Assembly: GCA_947000775.1 (NCBI GenBank)
Contig: CAMQGK010000565.1
Span: 4,736,001-4,800,000 of the forward strand
Length of the DNA: 64,000 nucleotides
Reading direction: 5' to 3'
Origin: Pterois miles
Lineage: Eukaryota; Chordata; Actinopteri; Perciformes; Scorpaenidae
A model generated the notes under the pieces. The model was not told where the DNA came from. It saw nothing but the letters and a program-made list of their open reading frames with translations, and did no database searches. Both the position numbers and the translations under genes were made by a program. Positions 11,804-23,391 of the stretch are shown here, piece after piece; within the stretch, counting starts at the first letter, position 1, and each line of letters starts with the position of its first letter.

Positions 11804-12297
11804 ATAGGGATGTCAACGCTAATGCTATATTAATAACACATTAATGCAACTTGTGAGTTTTAGGTTGTAGCTGGCTCAGTTTTAAAGCTAGAATGAGGAT
11901 AGTGGTGTCATATGAAACTAAAAAACCTGAGCAATCCATTGGTACCAACCTTGTTATGCTGGTGAAGCAGGCTAAATAACACTTACTTTCTACTTCCGCT
12001 AAATTTTGGTGAGGAAAAACTGTCATGGCCATTTCCAAAGGCCTCTGACCTCAAGATATGTGAATGAAAATGGTTTCTATGAGTCTCCCCTTTTCAGACA
12101 TGCCCACTTTATGATAATCACATTCAGTTTGAGGCAAGTCATAGTCAAGTCAGCACACTGACACACCGACAGCTGTTGTTGCCTGTTGGGCTGCAGTTCG
12201 CCATGTTATGATTTGAACATCTTTTTTATGCTGAATGCAGTACCTGTGAGGGTTTCTGGACAATATAGTCATTGTTTTGTCTTGATAATTGATTTCT

Positions 12298-12342
<45 letters not shown>

Positions 12343-12508
12343 TTTGCATAAAGCAAGCATATTTGCCCACTCCCATGTTGAGTATTAAATTCTTGACAAA
12401 TCTCCCCTTCAGGTACATTTTCATAAAAAGATGTGCGATTAATTGTGATTAACTATAGACAATCATGCGATTAATCAGGATTAAATATTTTAAATGACTG
12501 ACAGCCCT
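11804..12508. mobile_element. hAT-type MITE, 705 bp
   Basis: The ends are ATAGGGATGTCAACG and, on the other strand, AGGGCTGTCAGTC, imperfect terminal inverted repeats of a type common among hAT MITEs. The element is flanked by a perfect 8-bp duplication, TATATTTA, and 8-bp duplications are diagnostic of hAT insertion. The right part has several GCGATTAAT-type motifs. There is no transposase, so it was mobilised in trans. An (AT)n run lies inside at 12302-12339. Confidence 0.85.
12302..12339. repeat. (AT)n microsatellite inside the hAT MITE
   Basis: About nineteen uninterrupted AT units. Confidence 0.95.
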
Positions 12509-13165
12509 TATATTTAGACTATAGATCAAGGACAAGTATTGGAGAATAAGTGCCTCAGTAGTTCAATGCTCCACCTGACACAAGTGCCGTAAGGTGTACA
12601 GGTGAAGTTACATTTAAGCGCATAGAGAGAAAGAGCATATTATGTGAGTAAGTATGAAACACCTCACATTTCCCCTTCATTATTCCACTGTTGAATTTTA
12701 AATAGGGTTAGGGTTATTATTTCCAATGGCTTGCATCATGCCACGATGGCTTTGCTGTGATGCTGTGACGTGTGGCCGTGCCGTGGTGTGACAAGCAGCT
12801 CTCCTCCAACAGGAAAAGACATTTGGTGTAGCTCTATTGCCATTCGGGTAGAAACAGTGGGGCTTATTACTTATACAGGCTGTACAGTACCAGAAACAGT
12901 CAAGATAATGAAAAGGGGAGAAAAAAAGTGTGAAAATTTGCTATAAATCAGGAGAAATATAGGAGCATTGTGACCCCTGGAGGAAACTGGGAGAGGCCAA
13001 TAAAAAACAGGAGTCTCCCAGGAAAATCAGGAAGGTTGGCAACTAAAAAAATGTCTTGACGCATTTTTGATAAACTATCATGGTCAGTACAACCATCCTG
13101 TATTTTGCCTGTTGAATGCAAAGCAGCAGCAGTGGGAAATGCTGGATTTGAATCAGCAGTAACTT
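12509..13165. other. Unassigned, with a possible repeat end at about 12950-13045
   Basis: 12509-12516 is the right hAT duplication. GGAGTCTCCCAGGAAAATCA near 13009 resembles the end of a common fish repeat. Otherwise nothing recognised; TAGGGTTAGGGTTA near 12704 is an isolated two-unit telomere-like string. Confidence 0.35.
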
Positions 13166-13346
13166 AAAGGTGCAGTGTGTAAGATTTATCTTGCAGTGAG
13201 ATTTCATATTGCAACCAACTGAAACCTCTCCTGTGTGTCCAGCGAGTAGGACAACTTTGATTGCCAATTATTTTCAAGTGATTATACACTAAAGAAAACA
13301 TACTTATAATATTATATTCCATTTTTGCCAAGTCCTTTCATATAGC
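13166..13346 (+). repeat. TTAA-ended repeat family D, internally deleted
   Basis: Starts TTAAAGGTGCAGTGTGTAAG and includes TTGCAACCAACTGAA, then the distal block AAGTGATTATACACTAA and CCATTTTTGCCAAGTCC. I recall both blocks as the two ends of one fish repeat, so the middle is missing here. The expected right end, mirroring TTAAAGGTGCA, has been lost. Confidence 0.5.
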
Positions 13347-14730
13347 CTTGATATGGCTGTGAGAGAGTGTCAGCTGCTATCAGTCAGATAAAATTAGACA
13401 TAAAAGAAGATATAATTAATAGTAACACTGGATTACAGACTGCTTCATCTTCATCCTTCTTGTGTCGGTAGAAAACTTCAATCCAGTGTGGAAATGGAGA
13501 ACTCCACCACTAACAATAGAAAAATAATAAAGAGGTGCATTAATGGAAAGAAATGCAGACCATAAATAGCATCAAAAATTGAGTTAAATTTCATGAAAAT
13601 CTCAAGGATTACTCCTTAAATGTCTGTGATTTTTCTGTGTTTTTCAATAAAATGATGGCCAGATTGTCTGAAAGAGGTGTGACCATTTTGCCATCATCAA
13701 GGGTCTCATGACCTACAGTATGTCTCAACTACAGGTTTCCTTTTCCTCTTTCTGACTTCAGGGACCTGCTTCTTACTGTATTAAGATGCTATATGCGAAT
13801 GGAGTCAAACCATCAAATTTGACTATTTGAGCATTTTTTTATTCATTCCAATTGATATCTCTCATTGAATTATGTGTTTGGATCCTGTCTGTCGTTTGTT
13901 GTTGGGGTCTGGTATATCTTCCTCCTCACCTCCGGTATCTTGGACCTCATTGGCTGGAATTTGATGAAACTTTGGGGACTTTGGGGCTTTTCTTGCAGTT
14001 TCAAAATGACAATGCTTGACCAACAGCAGGCGCTGCAATTACAGGTCAAAATAAAGTGACTTGTTTGCTGCCCATGGCTTCAGAGAGGGGGTGAGACATT
14101 TGCAGAGGACAAATGTTAGGGTCGGCTGTTGCCTTGTCACTTATTGTCATTCTTTATCCAAAGTCATCCCACAGTGTAATGCACCCAACTGTCATCATCT
14201 GCTCTCAACACTTTAAACCACACAGCAAGATGAAACACAGTGTGCTGACACCAGGTTCATCTGAAAATGAATGGTGACACTTCCAAAAAGGATATGACAT
14301 TCAAAGTGAATTTAAACCGTATCAAATATTGTGAATCAACAAAAGAACATCTTGTGTTAGCAATTACTAATTAGCAGAAATATTACTTTGTGTGTGCCTT
14401 AAAGAATCAATGTAAGCAATGTGAATAATGTTATTTGATTCAATCTTTTAGTTTCCTGTTCTGAAATAGGCTATATACTATTTTTGTCTGCCTAAAGGTG
14501 CCAGCAGGCTTCAAACAAAGTGCTGTTGATTACTCAAAGGCATTTAAAGGCACTTAATATGCAATACCTAACTAACTAACAGCAGGATGAGAATATGCAT
14601 AATTCAACTCGGAGAGACAGTCAAAATAACACTGTTAGCTTATGAACTTCATGTGTGGCACTGGCCTATAGATTATCATAGCCATCTGTGTGTTTGTGCC
14701 ACTAACTGGGGGCCGTACAGTCTGTGTATA
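13347..14730. other. Unassigned stretch
   Basis: No gene or repeat recognised in about 1.4 kb. Open frames are short and lack motifs. Confidence 0.4.
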
Positions 14731-15948
14731 TTTTGATAGTTTGTTTATTGGATTGAATCCAAAGTGGCAGAAACAAGAAAAATGACCCAAATCTTTGTCT
14801 TGTCTTCCAGGAAACCACAACGCCAGAAGGAGACGGACCAAGACGGACCAAATTCAGCTGGCACAAACTCCAGCGCTGGGACTCATAGTGGGCTGGAAGG
14901 GGACTGGGTCTCACCTGTGTAGCATCAGCAATAGAAAGTTTATTGATCCAGTGGAGAGTTGATCGGTGACCTTGCACAGTAGCTGGATTATTGCAATATC
15001 ACAAGATCATGTGAGAATCGCAGGATCATGCAAAAATCCATTTTGTCAGGCTTCGAGTAATTTGTGTCTAGCCAGTCAGTGTGTCCTGTTAGGAGCTACT
15101 GGTTACTACGGTTGTGGCTTAGGTGTGTGTGACGACACAGAGATGCAACTGTTCGTTCTGAGCAACAATGGAGAACTGGAGAGAATTTCTTCATTGAAAG
15201 AAGAGCAGAGATCAGCATTAAAGGCTTTTCTCAATGGAAAAGATGTTCTGACTCTTCTCCCGACTGGCTTTGGCAAGACTTTGATTGACAGATGGTTCAT
15301 CCAGTCACCTGCCATGTACATTTTGAAAGTATCTGCCCTTTTCTAATGACTGCACTCAGATGCTTCTGGGTCACAAACCATCTGGTAGGTCAGGCTAGGG
15401 CAGCTGTGAGCTGCATGTTTGGTCTCAAAGTGACGGTTCATGTTGTATTCTTTGAAAACAGCCACATGTTTGTTGTAAACTAAGCACACAGCTTTACTGC
15501 CAACCTCCGTGAAAAAAATACGGATCAGTCCATGAGTCATTATAGATGTGCAGGTGATGCTACTTGAAACATCACTCATGTCAATTTACATTAATGTCAA
15601 ATGTAACAGGAATAAGCACAATACACAAGCATTTCAAAACAAAAGCTATTTTCTTTACTGTTTTTTAGCTTTGTAAGTAAAATTATGTGGTTTGTCTGAG
15701 ACCTCCCAGGCCAGGCAGAACCATCATAAGGGCCGGTTCTGGCCCATGGGCCGTATAATGCCCAGGTCTGGGCTAGGGAGTTGGGGCAGTCCCCCAGGAT
15801 CAGACCCTAGCGGTCTGCACTGCTGGCTGGACTCAAGCTGACTGCGTATTGTAGGTCTGTCTCCCAGAGCCAGAAGGACGAAATAAAAACATGAGTTATT
15901 TTCTTGTTTCTGCCACTTTGATTTAATCCAATAAACAAACTATCAAAA
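14731..15948 (+). mobile_element. DNA transposon-like element with ~50-bp TIRs and a helicase fragment
   Basis: The left end (14731-14782) begins TTTTGATAGTTTGTTTATTG. The reverse complement of the right end (15899-15948) begins with the same 20 bases. The match continues for about 50 bp with one substitution and one single-base indel. These near-identical terminal repeats bracket 1,218 bp that include a RecQ/DEAD-like helicase fragment. No perfect target duplication is visible: the adjoining octamers TGTGTATA and CGTACATG agree at four positions and all differences are transitions, so a decayed 8-bp duplication is possible but unproven. No transposase is recognised. It is probably a non-autonomous derivative of an element that carried the helicase, or one that captured it. 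The superfamily is unknown. Confidence 0.7.
14966..15346 (+). pseudogene. RecQ/DEAD-like helicase N-terminal fragment
   Basis: A 126-codon open frame whose second half looks like the start of a superfamily-2 helicase. Residues 75-90 (SSLKEEQRSALKAFLN) fit the Q-motif-type lead-in, and residues 97-105 (LLPTGFGKT) are a Walker A box with the GxGKT nucleotide-binding loop. After TLI the sequence leaves the expected path (an aromatic residue and QL/AP-type helix) and the frame stops 21 residues later. There is no DEAH/DECH box, no motif III and no second RecA lobe, so it cannot be an active helicase. AAA|GTATCT at about codon 121 could be a remnant splice donor, which would make this one exon of a longer gene. 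Residues 1-70 match nothing. The fragment lies centrally between the terminal repeats at 14731 and 15948, so it belongs to the mobile element and is not host RecQ. Confidence 0.65.
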
Positions 15949-16089
15949 CGTACATGGACCATGCCTTCAATATGATTGACAAGTCCTCAGGGTAGCTCTT
16001 CTACTTCATCCTCTCATGTTGGACTGAAGGCAAACTGGACGGTACAGTGACCCACTATCGAATCTCAGGGTACGAGTGGTGTAACTAGA
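15949..16089. other. Spacer
   Basis: No recognised feature. Confidence 0.3.
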
Positions 16090-16268
16090 CAGGACGGGCC
16101 GGGGCTAGCTGGTTAGCGTGCTCATTCAAGTCTATATCTCTGCAACACAATACACAGACATCTTTGACGCATTCTCTACGCTCTCCACACTCTGCTGATA
16201 ATGTTAGTTCATGTTTTGAATCTTTTAAATTGAAATTCTGGTCATATGTTACACATTGCTGTTTAAGC
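16090..16268. repeat. Right end of a TTAA-type repeat (family D-like)
   Basis: Contains TAGCGTGCTCATTCAAG and TCTGGTCATATGTTACACAT and ends TTACACATTGCTGTTTAA, the mirror of the TTAAAGGTGCAGTGTGTAA start of family D. I recall the string as frequent in fish. Single copy in this window. Confidence 0.35.
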
Positions 16269-19200
16269 AGTATCTATTAAGAGACAGGAAAGCCTGACTC
16301 ACCCACTCCTCCTTTCCCAGATATGGTTGGATTGTAACCAGAGACTGTCTGATCTGACTTGGCATACAGAAGATTTAACAAACATTTAATTTACTCTGTA
16401 AGAGTTAAACAAGCGCTTCCAAAGTGCCAGAGAATAATTAATCTTCAGATATGATAGTGAATGGGCCACAGGAGCCACAGGGTACCATCGGCATTATATC
16501 GGAAGATAAGGGATACTTGTTTTAGAAATGTGCAAAAAAATAATTACTACTTTTGAGTCCACTCCAATTCATATGCATTCATACAATTCAAAGGCACCTC
16601 TGGGCCTTTGTGTTGTTTCATGCTCTTTATGCAGCAATCAAATCGCCTCGGAGTGTTCACTCCCAGAATGAATATGGGAGCACATGGGACCGAGATTGGC
16701 CTCCTCATGCATTATAATGTTACACCTCATCTGTGGGCATGGCCGACGGCAACAGCATGTTTTCCACACAAGATGATGAAAAGTGAACCCTGATTCTTAT
16801 GCAGATGAGAGAAGCACCGTACACAGACCCTTCCCTTACCCGACTTACATTGTTGTTATCATTTCTGCCCAAGGCACTTTTATTTATGTTTAATAGAGTA
16901 TTACATCAAGCTCTCCCTCTCCTCAACCATTATATACATACTACCCATCCATGAGGACATTAATAATTGATTGCCCCCAGTACTGGCCAGTGTTGCATTG
17001 TTTGTTGACATAGCTTGAGTCCTGAAGGGAGCTACTGTATGGCCCCGTGGTTTGTGGTGTTGGCTTCACATCTGTCCTCCTGGGCAGACGTGGAGATCAA
17101 GCCACGCCAACACCACCCATCTGTAGAGTATACTTCTTCAAGCTCTAGTGTCCAAAATGGAGAGATACAATATGGCATAAAAATACTGTAAAATCATAAT
17201 AATGTAGTAACTCAGAAAAACTCTATCGGCATGAAATGGCCAATCAAAGACCAAAATGTAACACAGCAGTGGGCCAAGTGTGATTAAAAATGGATCATTT
17301 AATATAACTTTCTTCATCATCAGGATGATGTTAATGTGCCTTGTAATTAACAAGGGTTTCTCAAATTAAGTTCTCAATCATATCTTAAAGGGTTGGTTCA
17401 CCTAAATTAAACACATTTAATTCTCATGCCTCTAGTGGTATCTGCTTCTAGTGAGTCTGGCTTTCTCAGAAAAGCAACAGCATCAGATGCTTCAGTAAAT
17501 GTCTCATAAAGATGTTTGTTCATGTTTAAGCGACAGAGCATTTGGCCATTGTAATTATGACTCCTGTCTGTTGGGAGAAAATGAGGTTTCCACCTGAAAT
17601 GCAGCATTGGTTTCTATGTACCACAACTCAAATAAAGATGTTATTCTGACCCTAACCAAGTCCTGTTTGTGCCTAAACCTCAGATATCTGGAAGGAGCTC
17701 AAAGTAGGATGGCTGTCTCTGAATTTTCTGCCTCCACCCCAATTCATTGACTATACAGGGAATTAGAATGGTACAAATAAAAGTATGGCTTTTCTTAAAA
17801 AACATTGTTATGATTGTGAATTAATCATTTTCAAGAATTTGAAGGGTCCAAACTGAATGTTTTGTTTATCTGTGGTTCCCACCTTTACCAAGGCTTGTGA
17901 TCCAGCAGTATAATGACGTTGGTATCACACGGTATCGCTCTGTCGTCAGCGATCAAGTTGCCAGTGTGGAAAAAATGGATAAATGTCTGAGTTTGACAGT
18001 AAGCACCCTGCGACCAGTGGCAAATGATGCTTGCACATAGCCTATTAACTATCTTAGCTCAATCGTCCGAACAACAGTAACCCATACAATTACAGTTTGG
18101 CAGATTCAGACTGGTTGTCACTGATTAGATTGTCAAAATTAGAAAAATTACAGCTTCAATCTGTGAGGATCTACATTAACACTGAGAGTTGCATTCAGTT
18201 ATCTAACATTATAGTTCCCTCAAACAATGTAAACTGAAGATGTACATCAGAGGGGATCTAGAAATGGGTGGTCAACTTAAAATAAGTAGGTAACATTATA
18301 CGCCTTATACCTGTGAACACTATACCTAAAACTAGAAAGTCCTAACCTTATCTTAAGGTTACCACAGTTCTGAATCTGTATCTAATTTACAGATTTATCA
18401 CTTTACATGACTGTCTGAATCTCACTCCACTCGGCCATAAAATATGCAGGTTGTGCAACAAACTGGCAACCACCTGTTGTGAAGTGACTACAATGGAACA
18501 GAGGACCTCTTTTCATAATTAGTATTTGTGGTAGTGGACTTTTTAGTTGTTCTGATGAAAACTGTTGTCATTAAGGCCTATGGATTATGCAGTGATGCTG
18601 ATAAAAGATGCTACTGTTTAATTATCAAACGTAATTTTTCAATGGTGAAAGCAGCACAAACAGGGTTCCATTCATCTCCATTCAACTGTAACCTTTCTAC
18701 ATGGCTAAATACTACAAGAAGTAAATATTAGGATGTCTTTTTTTGTAATTTCGAGCCTACTTTTTAATTGATTTAATGGAATTCACTGTTTTGATTTTAT
18801 TTTTGTGTGTGGCCTTCAGGTCTTTTACACTAAGAATATGGGATTCATCTGCTTGAGACAATAATGAGATAACACTATACACTCACATCCAATAATGTGT
18901 AGACAGCAATGTAATCCAACTGTGGTAATGAGATTCCTGCAGCAACAGTGTGCGTCTGAAAGTCATGCTGCTGTATGGGAGTGATATATCCTCTGAAGGT
19001 TACTCAATGCCCTGGATGGCTTACTCATCAAGCAATTACAGTTGTTCGGCTACTAACGCGGTTGATCCGGACAGACCATCCGCTGTGGTTGTCAGTCAGA
19101 CCAGTGTGTCTCCCTTTACCCGCGGGATTAGGGTGCCTCTCATATCTGGATTGTGTCTGAATGTGATTTATCCGGATTACCTTTGAACCTGACATTAAAA

Positions 19201-20788
19201 TCTGACTAGAGCATTCACGCTACAATCAAATTTCTCTTTTCCTTCACAACAATGCAAATTTCTCTGCTTTCTTCACCTTTAAATTTAGGCATTGTCATAT
19301 ACACTTTTCTTTCACTCCACAAATGGTTTCCAAGATCACATATATATTGATTTTGGGATGTTGGGGATGGAAAAACTGAGGGGAAAGCAGTTTTTACTGT
19401 TCGTATTCCAAACTGAAAGAGATAATGATCCAATGTTAATCAAATTCACACAGTTCCTCTAACCTTTTTGTGCCACATCTGAATTATTACTTATCTAAAA
19501 CGAAATGAAACTTAACATTCATCTGGTCCACTTTAACATCACTGAACCCTTTCTGAAACCAGTGTGAACACCCAACACATACCCAATGTTGACAGCAGCT
19601 ACAAAGTTGAGTCACTGTCAATTTCTAAATGAGCCACTTCATATAAAAAGCAAGCACAACATTGAAGTTGATGTTCCGCCGCCAAACAAAGACCTCAGTG
19701 CCTTCCACCATGCAATAAGAAACTGCACACTCTGTTCTCCTTTGCAATATGTGACAGAAAATGCAACATTTAAACCCTGAAGTGTTTGCTAGTTTAATGG
19801 TTTCAGCAGAAGACGTTGTGTTATAGAGACATTTTTACAGCTTGGGAGAATCAAAACACAAAGAAACAGCCTTTCTTTATGGTCAGCTCTTGCTTTCCAT
19901 CTGGTGTGACACAAATGGCAACGACAACGAGACGGGGAAGTGAGTTCTCTCCAGCATAATGAGAGGTGATGGGAATACAACATGTGCCTTGCTGGATATT
20001 CTGTTAAGTGTCCATATTTCTTACAATGACCGAGGGACTGGACAGTCTCTGTTTGGGTCTATAAGGAATTTCCATTTAAACAGCATCATTAAAAACGAGA
20101 GAGAGAGACAGAGTCAGGGCGAATTGAGAAAAACTGATATACATTTTCTTTAATGTTGTGCTCAGAGTCCTGGTTTGTATGCATGACTTGGTATCAAACA
20201 CTGAAATGCAACTTGATTATTTAAGTGGATATCCTTTTAGTTAAGTTGCTCTATAACATCACTCTGTGTGGATACAATATATGCTTCTCTTGATAAAGTC
20301 AACCCAGTCAGGCGTTAATGAGTTGAGCTATGTAAATGAATCTCTCTAAAGATGCAACACACACTGGACCATGTCAGTGTGCACAACACACATATAATGT
20401 TCATTATTATTAGTTACTGTGAGTGAATAGCCACATCATAAACAATGGGAATTCCAAAGAGGGTCAGTGTTGAATGCAAAGTAAAGCCCACTGCCTGCAA
20501 AGAGCAAGAATTGCTATTGATGCTTTAGATGTGCAGAAAGAGACAGAAGTACATGCAGGGCAGCAGATGAATGGAGGGGTGTCAGTACTGTGCAGATACA
20601 GTGTGCAGGGCGGTTGGAGCTCTGTGCTCTGCCTTAGGCGTAATTCTGCTTGCCTACTGCATGGGATTATTTTCAGAAACAGTTGACTGCAGGAAAGAAT
20701 TATACTGCAAATGAACATGTATTTTTTATTTTTTAAAATTTGAATAAATTAAGCTTCAAACTATCTCCATGCTTTTTATTGGCACATA
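16269..20788. other. 4.5-kb stretch without a recognised gene or repeat
   Basis: The longest stretch here without an identified transposon. A TTAAAGGGTTGGTTCACC string at about 17384 resembles the start of a MITE, but no partner end was found. 16580-17080 has the look of single-copy non-coding DNA. Open frames on both strands are short and unrecognised. Confidence 0.4.
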
Positions 20789-21089
20789 TACACTGCTCAA
20801 AAAGGAAACCCTTAATCATCACAGTATAACACCAAGTCAGTTTAACTTCAGGGATATCAATCTGTCCATTTAGGAAGCACAAGTGATGGTGAATCACTTT
20901 CACCTGCTTTGGTGCAAATGAAAGAGACAACAGGTGCAATGGAGAGGCAACAGCAAGACGACCCCTAAAAAGGGAATGGTTTTACATGGTGTGGTCACAG
21001 ACAGTTGCTTTCTCCTTATCTGTCCTGGCTGGTTCTTCTCAAGTTTTGTGTTCTGTTTGTGTATCTGCCTCTTTGTGCGAGGGGGAACA

Positions 21090-21270
21090 TTGCCAGAGAC
21101 CCACAAAATTACCTCCAGCAGGCCTCTGGTGTGCATATTTCTGATCAAACTGTCTGAAACAGACTCCATGAGGGTGACATGAGAACCCGACGTCCTCTGG
21201 TGGGACCTGTGCTCACAACCCAGCACCATACAGCTCCACTGGCATTCGTCAGAGAACACCAGAATTGGTA
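21090..21270 (+). pseudogene. Tc1-like transposase linker fragment (left arm)
   Basis: On the plus strand this translates to YLQQASGVHISDQTV, then a stop, then NRLHEGDMRTRRPLVGPV and LAFVREHQNW. This is the region between the DNA-binding domain and the catalytic core of the same Tc1 transposase whose other copy runs on the minus strand at 21430-21580. It is the coding proof that the element is an inverted duplication. The helix-turn-helix in this arm has been deleted. Confidence 0.7.
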
Positions 21271-21283
21271 GGTCTACCATTGG

Positions 21284-21960
21284 CGCCAAACCCGCTGGAT
21301 AATGTCACAAGCAACATAATGTTCACCACAGCGACTCCAGACTTTCACACCTGTCACATGTGTTCGGTGTGAAAGTGCTTTCATCCGTGAAGAGAACAGG
21401 GTGCAATGGCAGACCTGGCAATTCTGGTGTTCTTTGGCGAATGCCAATGCAAATGCACTGTACTGGGCTGTGAGCACAGATTCCACAAGAGGACATCGGG
21501 CCAGAAACATGTACGCCAGTAGCCTGCTGGATGTCATTTTACAGGGCTCTGGCAGTGCTCCTCCTGTTGCTCCTCACTCCAAGGAGCAGATACCAGTGCT
21601 GCTGTTGGATTGATGCCCTTCTATGGCCCTGTCCAGCCCTTCTCGTGTCCCCTGGTATTTCCTCCATGCTTTTGAGACTGTGCTGGGAGACACAGCAAAC
21701 CTTCTTGCAACCTCACATATAGACATGCCATCCTGGAGGAGCTGGACTACCTGTGCCACCTGTTTGGGCTGCAGGTTCTGCCTCATGCTACAAGTAGTGA
21801 CAAGGACACTAGCAGAACACAAAACTGAAAAAGAACCAGTCAGGAAAGATAAAGAGAGGGCAACTGTCTGTGGCCACACCATGTAAAACCATTCCCTTTC
21901 TGAGGGGTTGTCTTGCTGTTGCCTCTCCATTGCACCTGTCATCACTTTCATTTGCATCAA
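21284..21960 (-). pseudogene. Tc1-like transposase, N-terminal half (right arm)
   Basis: The best start is the Met at about 21784-21786, followed by QNLQPKQVAQVVQLLQDG and then CEVARRFAVSPSTVSKAW, a paired-like helix-turn-helix typical of Tc1 transposases that bind the terminal repeats. The frame stops near 21574. Downstream in shifted frames come homologues of the linker (AQYSAFALAFAKEHQN at about 21430-21480), then FTDESTFT, which holds the first aspartate of the DDE/D triad, then GEHYVACDII near 21310. Sequence after this point belongs to the inverted left arm. There are at least two frameshifts or stops, and the second catalytic Asp and the Glu are missing, so the gene is inactive. Intact relatives are about 330-350 residues. 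Confidence 0.75.
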
Positions 21961-22086
21961 AGCAGGTGAATCTGATTCACCATCACTTGTGCTTCCTAAA
22001 TGGACAGATTGATATCCCTGAAGTTTACCTGACTTGCTGTTATACTATGATGATCAAGTGTTCCCTTAATATTTTTGAGCAGTGTA

Positions 22087-23391
22087 GAACGCCTTGTTTT
22101 CATTAGAAATGTGTCAGCTGCTGTTATTGGTATAAACTTGGACTCATTTGTTTGTTTATTTGTTTCACAAATATAAAAGAAAGTAAAATACAATTCATGT
22201 GAGATGAATTTGATGATGTGGTGGAAACCTATAACGGCTTAAATAAAAAACACACCCAAAGGACATACAATAGGTACAAATATTACCATGACAAAATTTA
22301 CAGTACATGGCATTGCATTGCATGTAAAGTGTAAAGTGTAGGAGTAAAGTTAAAAGAAAAATAGAGAATAAAAATACTAAGAACCAGGAGTAATAGTCAT
22401 ATTTACAGTTTCGAAGCCTAACAATGTTTTTCCAAATCAAATGTTTTTGTCCACAGACGACACAGAGGAATTCATTAAACAGATATTTTCACAACATAAG
22501 ATAACTCCATGAAAGTGTGGTATACAATGTCTATGTGAATTCATTTGGAGTGTAGAGGAATTAGACACCAAGGTGAGAAGAAACCATGAAACCAAACAGT
22601 GCCAAACATTGCACACACACTGACAATCCATAAATTTGACGGAAACAGCATCTGTTTATTGATGGGAAAAACACAAACAAAGCATATTGTAGAAATCCAA
22701 TTGGTGGTGCCATTCTGCAGCAACAGATTTAGGTTTTGGACCATTTTGGACCCCACAAAGCAGTAGCAGCAAATAAAAAGGGAACTCATCAAATCTCCAA
22801 ACTTTACACTGGTGTTTGTGGATTTGGCTGTGGCTGCCTACAACCCCCTGATGTTTTTCCATCACAGATGCATTGTTACTTTAAAATACAGGCCGCTCTG
22901 AAAGAGCTCTGTTTGAAACTGTACAGCAGAGGTCGTGTGGTCCGTAACCTCCTGACAGCCTCCATTTGTTTTTGTCCTCCGCCATTTTGTCCGGTCATCT
23001 ATTTGGGCTTGCACCTGCTGAGCGCTGTTAGAGGACTGACATTCTGCGTCACCTCAAGGCACAATGTTACAACAAATTGTTAAATGTCACCCGCGACCCT
23101 CTGGAAAGTGTTTACTGATAGATAGATACAGATAGATCCTTAATAATATATATCTTTATTGGGGATTCATTTCATAAATATTGTGTATATTGTGTGATTG
23201 GCCAGTTTGTGATGATATTTGTTGATAGTGTGAAAAAAAATCATGAGAGGAGGAAACATGAGAGCAGTGCACAAAATCAAAATGCTCCAACAGAGACCAG
23301 GAGTAATTTTTTGATAAAATACCCAGATTTCTTAAAAAGGCAGGTGCAAGCCGTGCAACTCATCTACCCAACAACTCTGTGGCTGTTATGG
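22087..23391. other. Unassigned stretch
   Basis: No gene or known repeat. A short GATA-type run (GATAGATAGATACAGATAGATCC) lies near 23117-23139. Confidence 0.4.

Larger units (their letters stand above)
20791..22084 (-). mobile_element. Tc1-like foldback derivative, 1,294 bp
   Basis: Both ends begin CACTGCTCAAAAA and TA dinucleotides flank the element (20789-20790 and 22085-22086), the Tc1/mariner insertion signature. The left arm (20791 to about 21282, plus strand) and the right arm (22084 down to about 21403, minus strand) are homologous well beyond normal terminal repeats, into transposase-coding sequence. Both arms carry the same 5' half of a Tc1 transposase gene, in opposite directions. 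The left arm lacks about 215 bp that encode the start and helix-turn-helix. The 120-bp centre encodes, on the minus strand, the first catalytic block (FTDES). The 3' half of the gene (second Asp, Glu) is absent. It is an inverted duplication of a Tc1 5' half. Confidence 0.85.

Noticed and set aside
12704..12717. Telomere-like TAGGGTTAGGGTTA
   Set aside because: Only two units; expected by chance in 64 kb and not an interstitial telomere array.
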